A stretch of 38,200 nt of DNA from Bacteroidales bacterium (lineage in GTDB: Bacteria > Bacteroidota > Bacteroidia > Bacteroidales > UBA932): NCBI GenBank assembly GCA_017548445.1, contig JAFYZZ010000082.1:1-38200 (forward strand), in the 5' to 3' direction. Position 1 is the stretch's first letter; every line of letters starts with the position of its first letter. A program made the position numbers and the translations under genes. The notes beneath the pieces are model-generated. The model was not told the DNA's origin. It saw only the letters and a program-made list of their open reading frames with translations, and did not search any database. Below, piece by piece: positions 22,764 to 32,274 of the stretch.

Positions 22764-24132
22764 ATTCCTCCCCGAGGAACATCGGGTCCCAGGCCGGTAG
22801 CATAATGGGTTTCTGTTCGAGCATCTTCATCACGTCGGCGGGGACGAACTGCTTCTCCACCACCAGGCGGAACATATACTCGTCGAACCACTCGTCGGTC
22901 ATAATGACGTTGCCCTGGTAGCCGCTGGAGGCGCCCCAGCTGTTCTCGACCATCCACTTCTGCGGAACTCCGTCCTTCAGGTCCACGGCGATGAGGGTCA
23001 TCGCGTGCGAGGAGCCGCTGGCGTGCGTCATCACGCGCTGCCGTTTGTCCATCGACAGGTCCACGCCCAGCAGCGACTCATAGTCGAAATTCTTCAGGTC
23101 CGCCACGCCCTTCGCGCGGTCGAGGAACTTGGCCACGTCGCAGGAGAAATACATCGCCTTGTTCGCCTTGATGGAGGCGATGGCCATCTCCTTGATGCGC
23201 TCGACGGGAAGGTTGACGTAGAGCCAGTTCTGCCCGTCGTAGAGGTGGCGGTCGTACTGGATCTCATACACCTTGCCGTACTCGCGGCTGGGGTCGTTCA
23301 TCAGCATCACGTAGTCGTTCTCCAGGTCGTAGCCGAGCAGTTCCCGGTAGAAAGCCTGCGGGGTATAGGTCTTCCCCTTCCACTCGAACTCCTTCGGCGG
23401 CACGCCCAGGCAGAGGGCGAGCACGTGGTATACGTCGGCGAGCATTTCCGTCTTCTGCGCCTGCAGCCAGGCGGGAAGATCTTTCACCTTCAAGCCGGCG
23501 GGGTTTTCACGCAGTATCAGGCCGTCCCGGCGCAGCAGGGTCTTCAACTGGGTGGCCATTGCGGAGGTGTTGTTCGCGGAGAGGCTTTCCGGCATCACGT
23601 TCGCGGGCACCACGCCGTACTTCATCACGAGGTTCGCCACGCCGGTGAAGGTGCCGCCGTCGCTGATGGGATTGCTGAACAGCCAGTCCACCTCGCGGTC
23701 CTCGAAAGGCTTCTCGCGCGTGTCGATGACGGCCTGCAGGAAGAGGTTCGCCTTCTCCAGCTGGTCGTAGAAGAAGTTGTAGTTCTGCGAGAACTGGAAG
23801 TTCCCGAGGCCGTGCTTTTCGGCCGCGGCGGCACGCAGCACGTTCAGGCCCGTGAACAGCCAGCAGCGTCCGGAGGACTTCTGGTCGGTGATGCCCCAGG
23901 TCTTCACCCGGTCGGAGAATTCCGTGTCGATCATCGCGGCATTCTCCGCGTTGGCGGAGAGGACCGTGATGGAAGTGGTGTTCAGGGCGTTGCGGATGGC
24001 CTTGTCGGCGGCGTTCCCGGCATAGCCCCGGCTGATCTCGTCGAGCATTTCCGGGGTGATGCCGCCCTTGGGCTGGGCGGTGGCGCCGATGCACAGGAGC
24101 GCCAGCGCGAGGAAGGTGAGCGTTTTCTTCAT
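22762..24132 (-). CDS. C1-family peptidase of bleomycin hydrolase (PepC) type, exported
   Basis: A papain-like cysteine aminopeptidase. The 456-residue protein has the full catalytic set: Gln84 and Cys90 in ITDQKSSGRCWLF, His at about 376 in SGSSHAMTLIAV and Asn in MVENSWGASSG. Unlike cytoplasmic bleomycin hydrolases it starts with a signal peptide, MKKTLTFLALALLCIGATAQ, so it works in the periplasm or outside; this variant is usual in Bacteroidetes. It follows alr by 12 bp and forms an operon with it. The end meets the rpmH terminator. Confidence 0.95.
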   Translation of the reverse strand: MKKTLTFLALALLCIGATAQPKGGITPEMLDEISRGYAGNAADKAIRNALNTTSITVLSANAENAAMIDTEFSDRVKTWGITDQKSSGRCWLFTGLNVLRAAAAEKHGLGNFQFSQNYNFFYDQLEKANLFLQAVIDTREKPFEDREVDWLFSNPISDGGTFTGVANLVMKYGVVPANVMPESLSANNTSAMATQLKTLLRRDGLILRENPAGLKVKDLPAWLQAQKTEMLADVYHVLALCLGVPPKEFEWKGKTYTPQAFYRELLGYDLENDYVMLMNDPSREYGKVYEIQYDRHLYDGQNWLYVNLPVERIKEMAIASIKANKAMYFSCDVAKFLDRAKGVADLKNFDYESLLGVDLSMDKRQRVMTHASGSSHAMTLIAVDLKDGVPQKWMVENSWGASSGYQGNVIMTDEWFDEYMFRLVVEKQFVPADVMKMLEQKPIMLPAWDPMFLGEE

Positions 24133-24144
24133 ATCGTGTGTCAG

Positions 24145-25257
24145 TTACTTGCGCAGGACGATCCGCTCGATGCGGCGGGGCACCGAAGTCAGGATCTCGT
24201 AGGGAATGGTGCCGAGGATCCGGGCGAGCTCCTCGACGGTGGGGTCCTCGCCGAAGATGGTCACCGTGTCGCCGGGCTGAACGGGGATGCCCGTGACGTC
24301 GATCATACACATATCCATACAGATGTTGCCGATGGTGGGGGCGCGGTGGCCGTTGATGCTGAACGAGGCGGCTCCGCAGCCGAAGTGGCGGTCCAGGCCG
24401 TCGGCATAGCCCACCGGGATGGTGGCGATGACGGTGCCGTCCGGGGCCACGTGGCCGTGGCGGCCGTAGCCGATGGTGCCGTCCTGCGGCGCGAGCGTCT
24501 TGACCTGCAGGACCTTGACCTTCAGGGAGGCCACCGGGTCGAGCCGGACGCCGGGGAGCGAGCTGATGCCGTAGATGCCGATGCCCAGGCGCACCATATC
24601 GAACTGGTACTGCGGGAATCGCTCGATGCCGGCGGAGTTGAGTACGTGCCACATCGGCTTGTAGCCCAGGGCGTCGGTGAGGGCCCGGGCGTTGCCTTCA
24701 AACAACGTGAGCTGCCCCAGGGTGAAGTCGTCCTCGGCGGGGTCCTCGGCGGCGGCCAGGTGGGAATAGACGGATTTCACGCGCACCTCGCCGTGCTCCT
24801 TCAGGAAATCCATCAGGGCCGGAAGCTCGGCGCTCATAAAGCCCAGGCGGTGCATCCCGGTGTCCAGCTTGATGTGGATGGGGAAATCGCGCAGGCCGCG
24901 GCTGCGCAGTTCCGCGCAGAGGGCCTCGAGGGCGTAGAGGTTCGGGATGCCCGGCTCCAGCCGGTTGTCGATAATCTCCGGGAAGAAGTCCGTTCCGGCG
25001 GTGAGCACCAGGATGGGCAGGGAAACACCGCTGCGGCGCAGTTCCACCCCCTCGACCGGCAGGGCGACCGCCAGGTAGTCGGCGCCTTCCTGCTGCAGCA
25101 TCGAGGCGAACTCCACCGCACCGTGGCCGTAGGCGTTGGCCTTGACGAGCACAAGCAACTTCGTGGAGGGCTTCAGCAGGCCGCGGAAATAGCGGTAGTT
25201 GCTCCTGCAGGCGGGCAGGCGCAGCTCGAGGCGTGAAAAGTCGTTCTCCCTGGACAT
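24145..25257 (-). CDS. alr: Alanine racemase
   Basis: PLP enzyme that makes D-alanine for peptidoglycan. The 370-residue protein has the PLP-binding lysine Lys39 in VLVKANAYGHG, the second catalytic residue Tyr264 in GTIGYGRHG, HIKLDTGMHRLGF, and the C-terminal beta domain with GNICMDMCMIDVT. It is the single-domain form, without the MurF fusion found in many Bacteroidetes. A frame extension to 25266 would use TTG; the ATG at 25257 fits the family and lies 6 nt after a TATCTTTG box. It leads the operon with the C1 peptidase. Confidence 0.97.
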   Translation of the reverse strand: MSRENDFSRLELRLPACRSNYRYFRGLLKPSTKLLVLVKANAYGHGAVEFASMLQQEGADYLAVALPVEGVELRRSGVSLPILVLTAGTDFFPEIIDNRLEPGIPNLYALEALCAELRSRGLRDFPIHIKLDTGMHRLGFMSAELPALMDFLKEHGEVRVKSVYSHLAAAEDPAEDDFTLGQLTLFEGNARALTDALGYKPMWHVLNSAGIERFPQYQFDMVRLGIGIYGISSLPGVRLDPVASLKVKVLQVKTLAPQDGTIGYGRHGHVAPDGTVIATIPVGYADGLDRHFGCGAASFSINGHRAPTIGNICMDMCMIDVTGIPVQPGDTVTIFGEDPTVEELARILGTIPYEILTSVPRRIERIVLRK

Positions 25258-25263
25258 ATTATG

Positions 25264-25293
25264 CAAAGATACGAATTTTAATCAGTATATTTG
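25264..25293. promoter_or_regulatory. Divergent promoters of alr and addB
   Basis: TATCTTTG on the minus strand (25271-25264) ends 6 nt before the alr ATG; TATATTTG on the plus strand (25286-25293) ends 5 nt before the addB ATG. The intergenic region is only 41 bp, so both transcripts would be leaderless or nearly so and the promoters share their upstream DNA. Confidence 0.6.
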
Positions 25294-25298
25294 TATGT

Positions 25299-28112
25299 AT
25301 GAGTCCATTTCTGGAACAGGTGGCGCGGCACTATTTCGCCGCAGGAGAAGTTGAAGACCTGTGCTTCATCTTCCCGAACCGCCGTGCGCTGGTTTTTTTC
25401 CGGAAATATCTGGGAGAATGCGTCGCGCGCGGCGGCCGCCCCCTGCGGGTGCCCGCCCTGTATACGATGAACGATTTCTTCTACCGGGTGTCGGGCGCCG
25501 GGCAGACCGATCAGGTGCACCTGCTGCTGGAACTGTACGGCTGCTATAAGGAGCTGAATCCCAAGGCGGAAAGCCTGGACGACTTCATCTTCTGGGGCGG
25601 GGTGCTGCTGTCGGATTTCGACGACGTGGACAAGTACCTGGTGAATCCGGAGCGGCTGTTCACCAACATCGCGGACTTCCGCGGGATGCAGGACGACCTT
25701 TCCTGGGTCGACGACCGGCAGGAAGCCGCCATCCGCAAGTTCCTTTCGAACTTCAGCACGGGGGGCAGGTACAAGGAGGAGTTCCGCCGCATCTGGGACA
25801 TCCTGCTGCCGCTTTACCGGAGTTTCAACGCCCGGCTGCGCGAAAAGGGGATGGCCTATGAGGGACAGGTGTACCGTGCGCTGGCGGACCGGCTGGCCGG
25901 AGAATCCGTGGCGGACGTGCTTCCGGAGGCGTTCGGGCAGGTCCGGAAGTTCGTGTTCGTGGGGCTCAACGCCCTCAATGAATGTGAAAAGCGCCTGATG
26001 CGGCGCCTGCGGGACGCCCGCCTGGCGGAATTCTGCTGGGATTACGGGAAAGGCTGGATCAGCGACCCCGCCAACAAGTCGTCGCTCTTCCTTTCGAAGA
26101 ATGTACTGGAGTTCCCCCAGGCGTTCGAACCCGACCCGGAGGGCCTCGGGGAGCCGGAAATCAGCGTGCTCAGCGTCCCTTCGGGCGTGGGGCAGGCCAA
26201 GCAGATTCCCGCCATCCTGGATTCCCTGGGCGCCGGAGGCATCGAGACGGCCGTCGTGCTGCCCGACGAAGGCCTGCTCCTGCCTGTGCTGAATTCGATT
26301 CCGGAACGCATCGCGGACATCAACGTCACGATGGGCTATCCGCTTTCGGGCAGTGCGCTGTCTTCCCTGATGGACGACGTCGCCGCCCTGCAGCTTCATC
26401 TGCGCGAGAAGGACGGGCAGTGGCATTTTTATCACAAGCAGGTCTGGAGCATCTTCTCCAACAGCATCTTCAAGACCGTGACGGGCGATGCGGGCAGGGA
26501 ACTGGCCGCCAGGGTGCGCAAGGCCGCCCGCTATTACATCCCTCAGTCCGAGTTGAACGACCTGCCGCTCTTCGACAAGATATTCCGGCCGGTGGTCAAA
26601 GACCCCGGTGCGGCCGACCCGGAAACGGTCCGGGCGCTGGAGGAATACCAGCGGGACCTGCTCGCCTTCCTGGGGAGCAGCCTCCGGGAAGAGCCCGGGA
26701 TGGCGCTGGAACTGGATTTCATCCGGGAGTACTACCTGGCCGTGGGGCGTCTGGCCGACTGCGCGCTGCCCGTGAAGGCAGCCAGTTATTTCCGCCTGCT
26801 GGAGCAGCTGGTGGCGGGCACGAAGGTCCCGTTCCGCGGCGAGCCGCTGAAGGGGCTGCAGATAATGGGCCCGCTGGAGACGCGCGCCCTGGATTTCAGG
26901 AACCTCATCCTGCTGAGCTGCAACGAAGGGATGTTCCCCCGGCGCAACGTGGCATCCTCCTTCATCCCGGCTGAATTGCGCCGGGGTTTCGAACTGCCCA
27001 CCTATGAGTACCAGGATGCCGTCTGGGCCTATTATTTCTACCGGATGATCCGGCGTGCGGAGCGTGTGTGGCTGCTGCTCGATTCGCGCACGGACGGCCT
27101 GCGGGGCGGCGAGGAAAGCCGTTTCATCAAGCAGCTTGAACTGCATTTCGGCGCCCGTCTGTCGCGTTGTGTCCTCCGGGCCCCGATCAGCAAGCCGGAC
27201 GAGGAGGACGGCATACCCAAGACGGCGGAGCAGCTGGAAGAGTTGCGGAAGCACAACCTTTCTGCCTCCTCGCTGGAGAACTACCTGTTCTGTCCGGCGA
27301 AGTTCTACTATGGCAAGGTCTGCGGCCTCAAGGACGAGGAGGAGGTGTCGGAGTCGCTGGAGGCGAACGACATCGGCGACGTCTTCCACAAGGCGATGCA
27401 GCTACTCTATGACGACCCGGACAAGTTCGTGGGCCGGGATTACCTGAAGTCCGTACTGAAGGGGAACCGCATCCAGGACCTGGTGCGTGGCCTGATCCTC
27501 GAAAAACTGCATTGCTTCGAGTTGGCCGGGCGGAATATCGTATTCGCCGATATGATCGTGCGTTACGTGCGGAAAGCCGTGCAGCGCGACATTGAATACC
27601 TGGAGAAGGAGAACGTGGAAGGATTCCGCATCCTCGGTCTCGAAAAGGAGTATTTCGCCCTGATGGGCGGATTCCGTTTCCGGGGCTTCCTGGACCGCGT
27701 GGACAGCATCCGCCCCGGGCGGCTCCGCGTGCTGGACTACAAGACCGGAAAAGTGACGGATGCGGATTTCCTGATTACGGCGGGCAATGCGGAGGAAGTG
27801 GTGGACGCCCTGTTCGGCAACGACAACGGCAAGCGCCCCAAGATCGCCCTCCAGCTATACCTCTACGACCGTCTGATCGCCGAAATCCCGGAGTTTCAGG
27901 GCTGGACCGTCGAGAACACGGTTTACCAGCCTTCCCGCCTGTTCGTGCGGGAGGTGGAGAACGTTTCGCTCGACGGGCGTTTCCTGGAACTGATGGAAGA
28001 GCGGATGGGGGCCCTTCTGGCCGAAATCTCGAATCCGGAGGAACCCTGGCGGCGCACGCCGGACCGGAAAACCTGCGAATGGTGTGACTTCAAAAACATC
28101 TGCGGACGATGA
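25299..28112 (+). CDS. addB: AddB-like subunit of the AddAB helicase-nuclease
   Basis: AddAB resects double-strand breaks for recombination. The 937-residue protein has the AddB layout: an inactive helicase-like N-terminal half (CFIFPNRRALVFFRKYLG near residues 20-45) and a C-terminal PD-(D/E)XK nuclease, GFRFRGFLDRVDSI and LRVLDYKTGKV at about 795-825. Four cysteines for the iron-sulphur cluster are visible: one in LFCPAKFYY near 664, and CEWCDFKNIC at the very end. The ATG at 25299 starts the conserved part; the 22 upstream residues of the open frame cover the promoter. It overlaps addA by ATGA. Confidence 0.92.
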   Translation: MSPFLEQVARHYFAAGEVEDLCFIFPNRRALVFFRKYLGECVARGGRPLRVPALYTMNDFFYRVSGAGQTDQVHLLLELYGCYKELNPKAESLDDFIFWGGVLLSDFDDVDKYLVNPERLFTNIADFRGMQDDLSWVDDRQEAAIRKFLSNFSTGGRYKEEFRRIWDILLPLYRSFNARLREKGMAYEGQVYRALADRLAGESVADVLPEAFGQVRKFVFVGLNALNECEKRLMRRLRDARLAEFCWDYGKGWISDPANKSSLFLSKNVLEFPQAFEPDPEGLGEPEISVLSVPSGVGQAKQIPAILDSLGAGGIETAVVLPDEGLLLPVLNSIPERIADINVTMGYPLSGSALSSLMDDVAALQLHLREKDGQWHFYHKQVWSIFSNSIFKTVTGDAGRELAARVRKAARYYIPQSELNDLPLFDKIFRPVVKDPGAADPETVRALEEYQRDLLAFLGSSLREEPGMALELDFIREYYLAVGRLADCALPVKAASYFRLLEQLVAGTKVPFRGEPLKGLQIMGPLETRALDFRNLILLSCNEGMFPRRNVASSFIPAELRRGFELPTYEYQDAVWAYYFYRMIRRAERVWLLLDSRTDGLRGGEESRFIKQLELHFGARLSRCVLRAPISKPDEEDGIPKTAEQLEELRKHNLSASSLENYLFCPAKFYYGKVCGLKDEEEVSESLEANDIGDVFHKAMQLLYDDPDKFVGRDYLKSVLKGNRIQDLVRGLILEKLHCFELAGRNIVFADMIVRYVRKAVQRDIEYLEKENVEGFRILGLEKEYFALMGGFRFRGFLDRVDSIRPGRLRVLDYKTGKVTDADFLITAGNAEEVVDALFGNDNGKRPKIALQLYLYDRLIAEIPEFQGWTVENTVYQPSRLFVREVENVSLDGRFLELMEERMGALLAEISNPEEPWRRTPDRKTCEWCDFKNICGR

Positions 28113-30907
28113 AGATCCTGAAAGCCAGCGCCGGGTCGGGCAAGACATACCGCCTTTCCAAGCATTACGTGGACCTTCTGCTGAAGGACCGGGAGCCGTA
28201 CCGGCACCGCAATATCCTGGCCGTGACCTTCACCAACAAGGCCACCGCCGAGATGAAGAACCGTATCCTGGAGGATCTCGCCAAGCTCGCGGAAACCAGC
28301 CCGGACGCGCGGAAAAGGCTCACGGAGCTGCTGCACGACTACGGCGCTTTCTCCGTGAGTACCATCGACCGCTTCTTCCAGCGGGCGCTGAAGGCCTTCT
28401 CGCGGGAGCTCGGCCAGTTCGCCGACTACCAGATCGAGCTGGACAAGGAGTCGCTGATCGTGGAGACGATGGACCGTATCCTGGATTCGCTGACGGAAGA
28501 AGACCGCGAACTGCTGGAATGGATCCGCTCCGCCCTGGAGGAAACCCTCTCGCAGGGCGACCGTTTCTTCCTGGACGCCGGCCTGAAGGACGTGGGAATG
28601 TTGCTGAAGAACGACGAACACCGCGACCTGGTGCAGCGTTTCGGCATTTCCGATACGGACGCGTTCGGCAAGGAGCGGCTCGGGCGGATCCGCCGGGAAT
28701 GCCGTGGCGTCATCCGCGAGTTCACGGAACGCGCCGCCGCGCTGGGTTTCCCGGTGGAACGGGGGAAGATCATCTCCCCGAAGAACAAGCTCAAGCTGAT
28801 CAAGGCCACGCCCGGGCTGCCGGAGCTGTTCGAAGAGGCTTCCTACCGTCCGTACTGCACGGCGTGGATCCTGGACCGGATGCTCTTCCAGCTGGGTTTC
28901 GCGGGGGAATTCTACCGGGCCTTCGACGCCCTGCTCCGCGAGAAGAACCTGATGTGCCTGGACGAGTCGAACACCATCCTGCGCGACATCATCGGCGGCT
29001 CCGACGCTCCCTTCGTCTATGAGAAGCTGGGCGTGCGCTATGAGCATTTCCTGCTGGACGAATTCCAGGACACCTCCCACATCCAGTGGGACAACTTCCT
29101 GCCTCTGCTCAAGGAAAGCGAGTCACACGGCGGCAGCAACCTGCTGGTGGGCGACATCAAGCAGAGCATCTACCGTTTCCGCGACTCCGACTGGCGGCTG
29201 CTGGGCGAGGAGGTGGGCCGGGAATTCCCGGAAGCCCGGGAAGAGGTGATGAAAGGCAACTGGCGCAGCACGGAGGAAGTGGTGGACTTCAACCATCGCT
29301 TCTTCTCCTTCGCGTCGGAACTGCTGGGCCTGCAGAAGATCTATGCCGAGGAGAAGCCCCTGGTGATGCGGAAAGAAGAAAAACAGCGGGGCTGCGTCCG
29401 GGTGAGTTTCTGTGACGACCAGGACGCCGCCGTGGTGGATTCCGTGCTGCAGGCGCACGACGCCGGCGCCCGGTGGAACGACATCGCCATCCTGGTGCGC
29501 AACAAGCAGGAAGGCGCCCGGCTCGCCGCCTGCCTGATCGAACGGGAAATTCCCGTCATCTCCGATGATTCGCTGGACCTCAAGGGCTCTCCGGTGGTGC
29601 GGCGCCTGGTGTCGCTGCTGAATCACTACGAGAACCCCGACGACTCCATCGGCAGTTTCCTGGCCCGGTCGCTGGAGATAGAATACCCGGAGCGCTACCA
29701 TTCCCTGGCGGATTTCTGCGAACAGCTGGTCCGGTCCCTGCAGGAGCGCGATCCCGGCTCTTTCGAAGGCCAGCTCCTGTTCGTGCAGGCCTTTATGGAC
29801 GTGCTGCAGGACTGGACGCGGACCAACGGAAACAACCTCCGCTATTTCCTCAAGTCGTGGGAGGAGCAGGGCAGCATCTATATCGGTTCGCCGGAAGACG
29901 CCGCTTCGGTGCGGGTGCTCACCATCCACAAGTCCAAGGGGCTGCAGTTCCCCCACGTGATCTTCCCTTACGCGGAGAAGGTGGGACTCTACAAGAGCGG
30001 TACGCACTGGTGCCGGCTGGATCCGTCCGCGACCACCCTGAAAGAGGCGGCCGGGGGCATCTATCCGGTGGCGCTGGATTCGCTGGCAGAGCAGAGCGAC
30101 TTCGCGGAAGCCGTGCGGCAGGAGCGCCGGATGCAGCTGGTGGACAACATCAACCTCTTCTACGTGGCAATGACGCGCGCGGAGAAGAGCCTGCACGTGA
30201 TTGCTAAGACCTCGACGGACAAGCTCCGCAAGGGGATTCAGAAAGGTTCTCCGGAGCCGGGCAATTTCGCCGAGATCCTGTACGTCTTCCTGAAGGGTAT
30301 GGATGAAACGGTGTGCGGGCAGCCGTACGACTTCACCCGGATGAAGCGGAAGGAAGAGACTTCCGAAAAGGTCTTTCCCGCCGCGTTCCCTTCCATCCCG
30401 CCCGGCGGGCGGCTCGCCCCTTCGTCCGACGCCGCCGATTTCTTCGGGCCGGACGGTGCGACGGGTCCCGACGCCTCGGTGCGCCTGCGCGGCATCGTGC
30501 TGCACGACATCCTCTCGGAAGTGAAGGGCCCTGCGGACCTGGACGCCGCCGTGGACGCCGCCGTGCGCGACGGACGGCTGGACGCCGCCGGAGGCGAAAG
30601 CGCCCGCACGCTGCTGCGGGAGCGTATCGCCGCGCATCCCGGCTGGTTCCCGGAAGCGTCCGGATCCGGCGTCCGGGTGGTCAACGAGCAGGACGTCTTC
30701 GACGCGGACGGCAAGGTGGAGCGCCCGGACCGCGTGGTCGTGCGGGGCAGGGAAGCCGTGATCGTGGACTACAAGTTCGGCCGCGAGGAAGAAAGCTACC
30801 GCCGGCAGCTGCGCCGATACGCCCGGCTCTGGCACGAACTTGGCTATGAAGTGCGTGGAGCATACATATGGTATGTTGAGGATGATAAAACCGTAGAAGT
30901 GATATGA
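28109..30907 (+). CDS. addA: AddA-like UvrD-family helicase-nuclease
   Basis: Motor subunit of AddAB. The 932-residue protein has UvrD helicase motifs in order: LKASAGSGKTYRLS (Walker A, residues 4-17), VTFTNKATAEMKNRI, LLDEFQDTSHIQWDNFLPLL near 314 (Walker B, DEFQD), VGDIKQSIYRFRDSDW, VLTIHKSKGLQFPHVIFP and LFYVAMTRAEKSLHVI. The C-terminal nuclease is short, with VIVDYKFGREEESYRRQLRR near 887. It overlaps addB at its start (28109-28112) and the LolA-like gene at its end (30904-30907). Confidence 0.95.
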   Translation: MKILKASAGSGKTYRLSKHYVDLLLKDREPYRHRNILAVTFTNKATAEMKNRILEDLAKLAETSPDARKRLTELLHDYGAFSVSTIDRFFQRALKAFSRELGQFADYQIELDKESLIVETMDRILDSLTEEDRELLEWIRSALEETLSQGDRFFLDAGLKDVGMLLKNDEHRDLVQRFGISDTDAFGKERLGRIRRECRGVIREFTERAAALGFPVERGKIISPKNKLKLIKATPGLPELFEEASYRPYCTAWILDRMLFQLGFAGEFYRAFDALLREKNLMCLDESNTILRDIIGGSDAPFVYEKLGVRYEHFLLDEFQDTSHIQWDNFLPLLKESESHGGSNLLVGDIKQSIYRFRDSDWRLLGEEVGREFPEAREEVMKGNWRSTEEVVDFNHRFFSFASELLGLQKIYAEEKPLVMRKEEKQRGCVRVSFCDDQDAAVVDSVLQAHDAGARWNDIAILVRNKQEGARLAACLIEREIPVISDDSLDLKGSPVVRRLVSLLNHYENPDDSIGSFLARSLEIEYPERYHSLADFCEQLVRSLQERDPGSFEGQLLFVQAFMDVLQDWTRTNGNNLRYFLKSWEEQGSIYIGSPEDAASVRVLTIHKSKGLQFPHVIFPYAEKVGLYKSGTHWCRLDPSATTLKEAAGGIYPVALDSLAEQSDFAEAVRQERRMQLVDNINLFYVAMTRAEKSLHVIAKTSTDKLRKGIQKGSPEPGNFAEILYVFLKGMDETVCGQPYDFTRMKRKEETSEKVFPAAFPSIPPGGRLAPSSDAADFFGPDGATGPDASVRLRGIVLHDILSEVKGPADLDAAVDAAVRDGRLDAAGGESARTLLRERIAAHPGWFPEASGSGVRVVNEQDVFDADGKVERPDRVVVRGREAVIVDYKFGREEESYRRQLRRYARLWHELGYEVRGAYIWYVEDDKTVEVI

Positions 30908-31344
30908 AAAGATGGATATTTCCCCTGCTGGCCCTGCTGCTGCCCCTGACGGCGGCGGCCCAGGTGTCCTCGCAGCAGGTCGCCGAAATCGCGTCGCACC
31001 TGGACAATAGCCGCATCTCGATGCACTATGCCTGCACGTTCACGCAGGACACCCCCCTGAAGCTGTCCGGCACCCTGCTCATCCAGGGTGAATGTTACCG
31101 GGCCCAGGGCAACGGGATGGAGATCTACTGCGACGGCACCACCCGCTGGACGGTGGATCCGGAAGCGAAGGAAGTTTACGTCGAGACCTCCGGCGGCCTG
31201 GAGGAACTCCTGCTGTACCGCGACTCCCTGACAGAACTGAAACTCTCCGACGTGAAGTATCAGCCTCTGTCCGAGGATCTTACGGCCTTCGTCTTCGACA
31301 CGGCCGCCCTGGATTCCTCCTGGATCGTCACGGACCTGAGGTAG
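30904..31344 (+). CDS. LolA-like periplasmic lipoprotein carrier
   Basis: The 146-residue protein has a signal peptide (MKRWIFPLLALLLPLTAAAQ) and a single LolA-like beta fold: ISMHYACTFTQDTPLKLSGTLLIQGECYRAQGNG, then IYCDGTTRWTVDPEAKEVYVE. LolA carries lipoproteins from the inner to the outer membrane. It is shorter than classical LolA, like many Bacteroidetes members, so a specialised role is possible. The ATG overlaps the addA stop (ATGA), which puts a cell-envelope gene at the end of a repair operon. The cysteines at about 45, 63 and 75 are unusual for LolA. Confidence 0.78.
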   Translation: MKRWIFPLLALLLPLTAAAQVSSQQVAEIASHLDNSRISMHYACTFTQDTPLKLSGTLLIQGECYRAQGNGMEIYCDGTTRWTVDPEAKEVYVETSGGLEELLLYRDSLTELKLSDVKYQPLSEDLTAFVFDTAALDSSWIVTDLR

Positions 31345-31371
31345 TCTCTTGTGCAGATTCGAAAGAATTCC

Positions 31372-31379
31372 GATATTTG
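31372..31379 (+). promoter_or_regulatory. Candidate -7 box (GATATTTG) for mltD
   Basis: GATATTTG ends 4 nt before the mltD ATG, with a TTG about 20 bp upstream as a possible -33 element. It predicts a leaderless transcript. Confidence 0.5.
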
Positions 31380-31383
31380 TGCT

Positions 31384-32274
31384 ATGAACAAACCGTTAGC
31401 CCTCCTTCTGCTGGCCTGCTGCCTCTGCCTGCCGGCCCGGACCAGCGCCCAATACGTCTATATCCCGGAAGACATCCATTTCCAGCCGCCCCACGTGCCG
31501 GAATACATCGAATTCGCCGGGCAGACCATCCGCTTCGACCGTCCCGACCTCTATGAACGGATGGACCGCGAGCTGATCAACTTCACTTACGGCCACACCA
31601 ACACCCTGCTGATGCTCAAGCGCTCGAAGCGCATCTTCTCGCAGGTCGTGCCCATCCTGGAAAAGAACGGGGTGCCCGAGGACCTGAAATACCTGATGGC
31701 CATCGAGAGCAACCTCGACCCCAAGGCCTACTCTTCGGCCGGGGCTGCGGGACTGTGGCAGTTTATGAAGGCCACCGGCCGCTCCTACGGCCTGGAAGTC
31801 GGGGACGAGGTGGACGAGCGCTACCACATTGAAAAGGCCACCCAGGCCGCCTGCAAATACCTTAAGGAGGCTTATGCCAAGTACGGCGACTGGATGACGG
31901 TCGCGGCCAGCTACAACGCCGGCCAGGGCGGCATCTCCAAACGGCTGACGGACCAGCGGCAGAAACGCGCGATGGACCTTTTCCTGGTCACGGAGACATC
32001 CCGCTATATGTTCCGCATCCTGGTGGCCAAGATGCTCTTCGAAAACCCCGAGGCCTTCGGTTTCCACCTGGAAGACGAGGACTATTATCCCGTCCTTCCG
32101 CCGAAGGAAACCGTGACCGTCAGCGGCCCGATCGAGAACTTCACGGACTTCGCCGAACAGCACGGCTCGACCTATTTCTTCCTAAAAGAAGCCAACCTCT
32201 GGCTCCGCAGCGACAAACTCACCAACAAATCCGCCAAAACCTACAAGGTAGTAATACCTACCTCGACCTATTAG
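31384..32274 (+). CDS. MltD-like lytic murein transglycosylase
   Basis: Cuts peptidoglycan strands in the periplasm. The 296-residue protein has a signal peptide (MNKPLALLLLACCLCLPART ending at SAQ), then an SLT domain with catalytic Glu108 in LKYLMAIESNLDPKAYSSAG, GAAGLWQFMKATGRSYGLEV and VAASYNAGQGGISKRL. These follow the MltD pattern. No LysM repeats are present, whereas classical MltD has them; the C-terminal 60 residues are instead a short basic tail (KTYKVVIPTSTY). The ATG at 31384 begins the signal peptide. The stop TAG shares its last base with the first base of element E3. Confidence 0.92.
   Translation: MNKPLALLLLACCLCLPARTSAQYVYIPEDIHFQPPHVPEYIEFAGQTIRFDRPDLYERMDRELINFTYGHTNTLLMLKRSKRIFSQVVPILEKNGVPEDLKYLMAIESNLDPKAYSSAGAAGLWQFMKATGRSYGLEVGDEVDERYHIEKATQAACKYLKEAYAKYGDWMTVAASYNAGQGGISKRLTDQRQKRAMDLFLVTETSRYMFRILVAKMLFENPEAFGFHLEDEDYYPVLPPKETVTVSGPIENFTDFAEQHGSTYFFLKEANLWLRSDKLTNKSAKTYKVVIPTSTY

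Noticed and set aside
25278..27389. 703-residue minus-strand open frame opposite addB
   Set aside because: Antisense shadow, extending into the addB promoter; addB has clear nuclease and cluster motifs.
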